Below are positions 20,963 through 22,657 of a DNA stretch of 22,657 nt, one piece after another. Source of the DNA: Dehalococcoidia bacterium (GTDB taxonomy: Bacteria; Chloroflexota; Dehalococcoidia; E44-bin15); contig SOIC01000167.1 of assembly GCA_004377275.1 (NCBI GenBank), positions 1 through 22,657 of the forward strand, written 5' to 3'. The notes under the pieces are model-generated. The model did not search any database and was not told where the DNA came from. It saw only the letters and a list, made by a program, of their open reading frames with translations. The translations under genes were made by a program, and so were the position numbers. The first letter of the stretch is position 1, and the number at the start of each line of letters is the position of its first letter.

Positions 20963-22054
20963 TCAAAGGTCGACGAATCTCCCCTCCAGCTTCCGCACCA
21001 CCTGGGGCATGGTAGTATACTCCATCTCCTCCAGAGGTAGCCTGTGTGGCTCAAATGGCCCGTGGCTGCGCATATAATCGGCGACCTCATTCGCAGTCCG
21101 CCTTGCTTTATCGAAGCTTGGATCGTCGAACATATCCCGTGGTCCCACCAGCTTGCCACCCGAGAGCTGGAAGCCAGCAGCGACCACACGAGGGGGACCA
21201 TCGAAGCGGGACGGGTTGGACTCTTCAATAGACGTCGGCATAAAGGGACCGTGATGGGAGCCTCGCATCCATCCTTCCACCAGGAAGGGATTGGTAAATG
21301 GCTCCAGCACCTCCCCAACAGCGGGGAACTCCCCCTGGGAGCGCACAATGCATACTGGGTCATCCTTACCCACATATCTGCCTGCCATCATGCTCAGGCG
21401 CTGGGTAGAGGAGACAGAGGCGATCGCGTTGGAGCCGCGGTGATAGACTGCCTTCACCGCATAGCGCGATGGCGCTCCCATAAAGAGGAGCATGTCGTAG
21501 ATCTCATCAGGGGCGTCAAGGGTGATCTTCTTGTGCTCCTTGACATCGTGAATCTCGAAGCGAAAGCCCTGATGCATGTTCTCGGCAATCACCAGACCAA
21601 TGGTGTTAAAGGGGTCGGCGAACATTTTATAGAGGGGTAGGTTCCATGCCCCCGACGATGTCTTATCGGCCATGAAGATGATAATAGGCTCCGACCCCCT
21701 CTCCTCGAACTCCATTTCGGCAACCCCAGGCCCCATACCCTTAACATTTCCTGAGAAGGCGTCGGCCAGGAGATCCTGCCCTGCCCCGTGGAGCTTCAGT
21801 TCCTTGGCCACCTTAGTGCAATCCAGGAAGGTATCCCACGCGAATTTGTGGATCGACTCGTCCTCCTCACCATTCTGGTGGGTCATGATTAGTTGCAGGT
21901 CGTCGCCGCACCTGGTAACATGGAAATCCACCAGCAGCTTATCGCGCTTTGCCTTCGCCAGGCGCTCGTTGGCCTTCTCCAGGACGAGGGGATGGGAGCT
22001 GGAATGCCCCACATAGCCGCCAATATCAGCCTTGATGACGCTCAGGGTAATCAT
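20963..22054 (-). CDS. fbp: fructose-1,6-bisphosphate aldolase/phosphatase (type V)
   Basis: Bifunctional enzyme that joins two triose phosphates and dephosphorylates the product to fructose 6-phosphate, driving gluconeogenesis in one direction. 363 residues. N-terminal ITLSVIKADIGGYVGHSSSH, CGDDLQLIMTH (49-59, Mg-binding Asp pair), FMADKTSSGAWNLPLY, RGSNAIASVSSTQRLSMMAG and RYVGKDDP, where Tyr227 and Lys230 have the three-residue spacing of the aldolase Tyr/Lys pair known from archaeal homologues. The family is found in archaea and in some deep or anaerobic bacteria. The ATG has AAAGGAGG about six bases upstream. It lies 24 bases after cobO. Confidence 0.95.
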   Translation of the reverse strand: MITLSVIKADIGGYVGHSSSHPLVLEKANERLAKAKRDKLLVDFHVTRCGDDLQLIMTHQNGEEDESIHKFAWDTFLDCTKVAKELKLHGAGQDLLADAFSGNVKGMGPGVAEMEFEERGSEPIIIFMADKTSSGAWNLPLYKMFADPFNTIGLVIAENMHQGFRFEIHDVKEHKKITLDAPDEIYDMLLFMGAPSRYAVKAVYHRGSNAIASVSSTQRLSMMAGRYVGKDDPVCIVRSQGEFPAVGEVLEPFTNPFLVEGWMRGSHHGPFMPTSIEESNPSRFDGPPRVVAAGFQLSGGKLVGPRDMFDDPSFDKARRTANEVADYMRSHGPFEPHRLPLEEMEYTTMPQVVRKLEGRFVDL

Positions 22055-22078
22055 GTGTTCCTCCTTTCATTGCTGGTT

Positions 22079-22615
22079 TCAGTACTCGATACCTTTTCTT
22101 GCCTTTATCCCCTTCTGATAGGGGTGCTTGATCTCAACCATCTCGGTGACCAGGTCAGCCCTTTCGATAAGCCTCTGATCGGCATAGCGACCGGTGAGGA
22201 TAAGCTCCACATTTTGGGGCTTTTCATCGATCAGCTTCAATAAATCTTCAACCTCGATAAGCTTCCAGGCAACAGCGACGTTTACCTCATCGAGCACCAC
22301 CAGGTCGAATTTGCTGCTGGCGATCGCCGATCTAGCTGCCTGGAGCGCCTCTCCTGCTTGCTCCCTTTCCTCCGCCTTCACATTCTGAGGATCGACGAAC
22401 TGTTCGTGCCCAAAACTTTGGAAGCTTACATTGGTCAACTGGGGCAGCATGTTTCGCTCCCCATAGGGATAATTGCCCTTCATAAAGAAAATGATATGCA
22501 CTCTAAACCCATGCCCCAGGGCACGTAGCACCATCCCCAATGCCGTAGAGGTCTTGCCTTTACCGCTGCCGGTGAAGATTTCCACCAGCCCCTTAGTGAA
22601 TGGTTCATCGGTCAT
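22079..22615 (-). CDS. cobO: cob(I)alamin adenosyltransferase, CobO/BtuR type
   Basis: Adds the 5'-deoxyadenosyl group to reduced corrinoid, giving adenosylcobalamin; 178 residues. P-loop GSGKGKTSTALG (16-27), FFMKGNYPYGERN, VLDEVNVAV, LILTGRYADQRLIERADLVT and the C-terminal HPYQKGIKARKGIEY with the family ending. ATG at 22615 with no clear ribosome site; only 42 bases of upstream sequence are visible, with TATACT at 22624-22619 too close to serve a normal leader. It complements the B12 importer at 6826-9708: imported corrinoid could be adenosylated here. Confidence 0.94.
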   Translation of the reverse strand: MTDEPFTKGLVEIFTGSGKGKTSTALGMVLRALGHGFRVHIIFFMKGNYPYGERNMLPQLTNVSFQSFGHEQFVDPQNVKAEEREQAGEALQAARSAIASSKFDLVVLDEVNVAVAWKLIEVEDLLKLIDEKPQNVELILTGRYADQRLIERADLVTEMVEIKHPYQKGIKARKGIEY

Positions 22616-22657
22616 TGGAGTATAAAAAGCCCATCCGCATTTTTCACACTATTTGTG

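Noticed and set aside
21044..21640. 198-codon plus-strand open frame opposite fbp
   Set aside because: Antisense shadow of a clear type V FBP aldolase/phosphatase; no ribosome site or recognisable domain.
22612..22624. Leaderless transcript for cobO from TATACT at 22624-22619
   Set aside because: The -10 ends only three bases before the ATG, so transcription would start inside the gene; more upstream sequence is needed.
1..22657. CRISPR arrays, tRNA/rRNA genes, insertion sequences, phage genes
   Set aside because: Gaps between genes are short and contain no regularly spaced repeats, cloverleaf-like segments, transposase motifs or terminal inverted repeats that I can see.

Overview
The window reads as one contiguous piece of a bacterial chromosome, about 22.7 kb, densely coded in short co-directional operons. 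There is no sign of phage, insertion sequences, CRISPR or tRNA/rRNA. The gene content suggests an anaerobe that handles acyl-CoA compounds: a fused type I CoA-transferase, two crotonase-fold proteins, an acyl-CoA synthetase, a membrane-bound CCG-domain Fe-S oxidoreductase, an archaeal-type (type V) fructose-1,6-bisphosphate aldolase/phosphatase, molybdopterin synthesis and B12 uptake. My best guess is Chloroflexota, class Dehalococcoidia. This is inferred from recalled protein resemblance, not from a marker gene. Frequent GTG and TTG starts are typical of the whole window.

Region by region. 1-4567 (minus strand): hpt - ade - SAM methyltransferase - ABC ATPase - ABC-2 permease (cut by the left edge), with overlapping or nearly abutting genes. 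Ade and Hpt together convert adenine to hypoxanthine and then IMP. 4577-5100 holds the remains of a small membrane-anchored protein, readable only by joining three frames. 5156-6637 is the fused CoA-transferase with its own sigma70-like promoter. 6826-9708 is a B12 importer operon (btuF-btuC-btuD) led by a cobalamin riboswitch with a clear terminator and a candidate antiterminator. A divergent promoter next to the riboswitch drives the plus-strand block 10069-16109: crotonase 1, PHP phosphoesterase-like protein, an orphan small protein, crotonase 2, a Sir2-like protein, acyl-CoA synthetase, an UlaG-like metallo-hydrolase and a DUF4234-like membrane protein. At 16189-18471 (minus) lies a 760-residue membrane Fe-S oxidoreductase of the kind proposed to link ETF or similar carriers to quinone. 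A small single-span membrane ORF, interrupted at a run of six C, follows at 18621-18773. 18838-22615 (minus) carries cobO - type V fbp - rdgB - moaA - moaC.

The points most worth a second look are: (1) the Sir2-like protein, which keeps the catalytic His and zinc cysteines but has lost most of the NAD-pocket motif, next to an acyl-CoA synthetase whose catalytic Lys is the classic sirtuin target; (2) the PHP gene, which has no ATG/GTG/TTG start and lies in frame directly after the stop of crotonase 1; (3) crotonase 1 lacking one catalytic Glu; (4) the candidate leaderless start of crotonase 2; (5) the two frameshifted membrane ORFs; and (6) the detailed switch of the cobalamin riboswitch. All functional calls come from reading the translated sequences and from family knowledge; no search was run.
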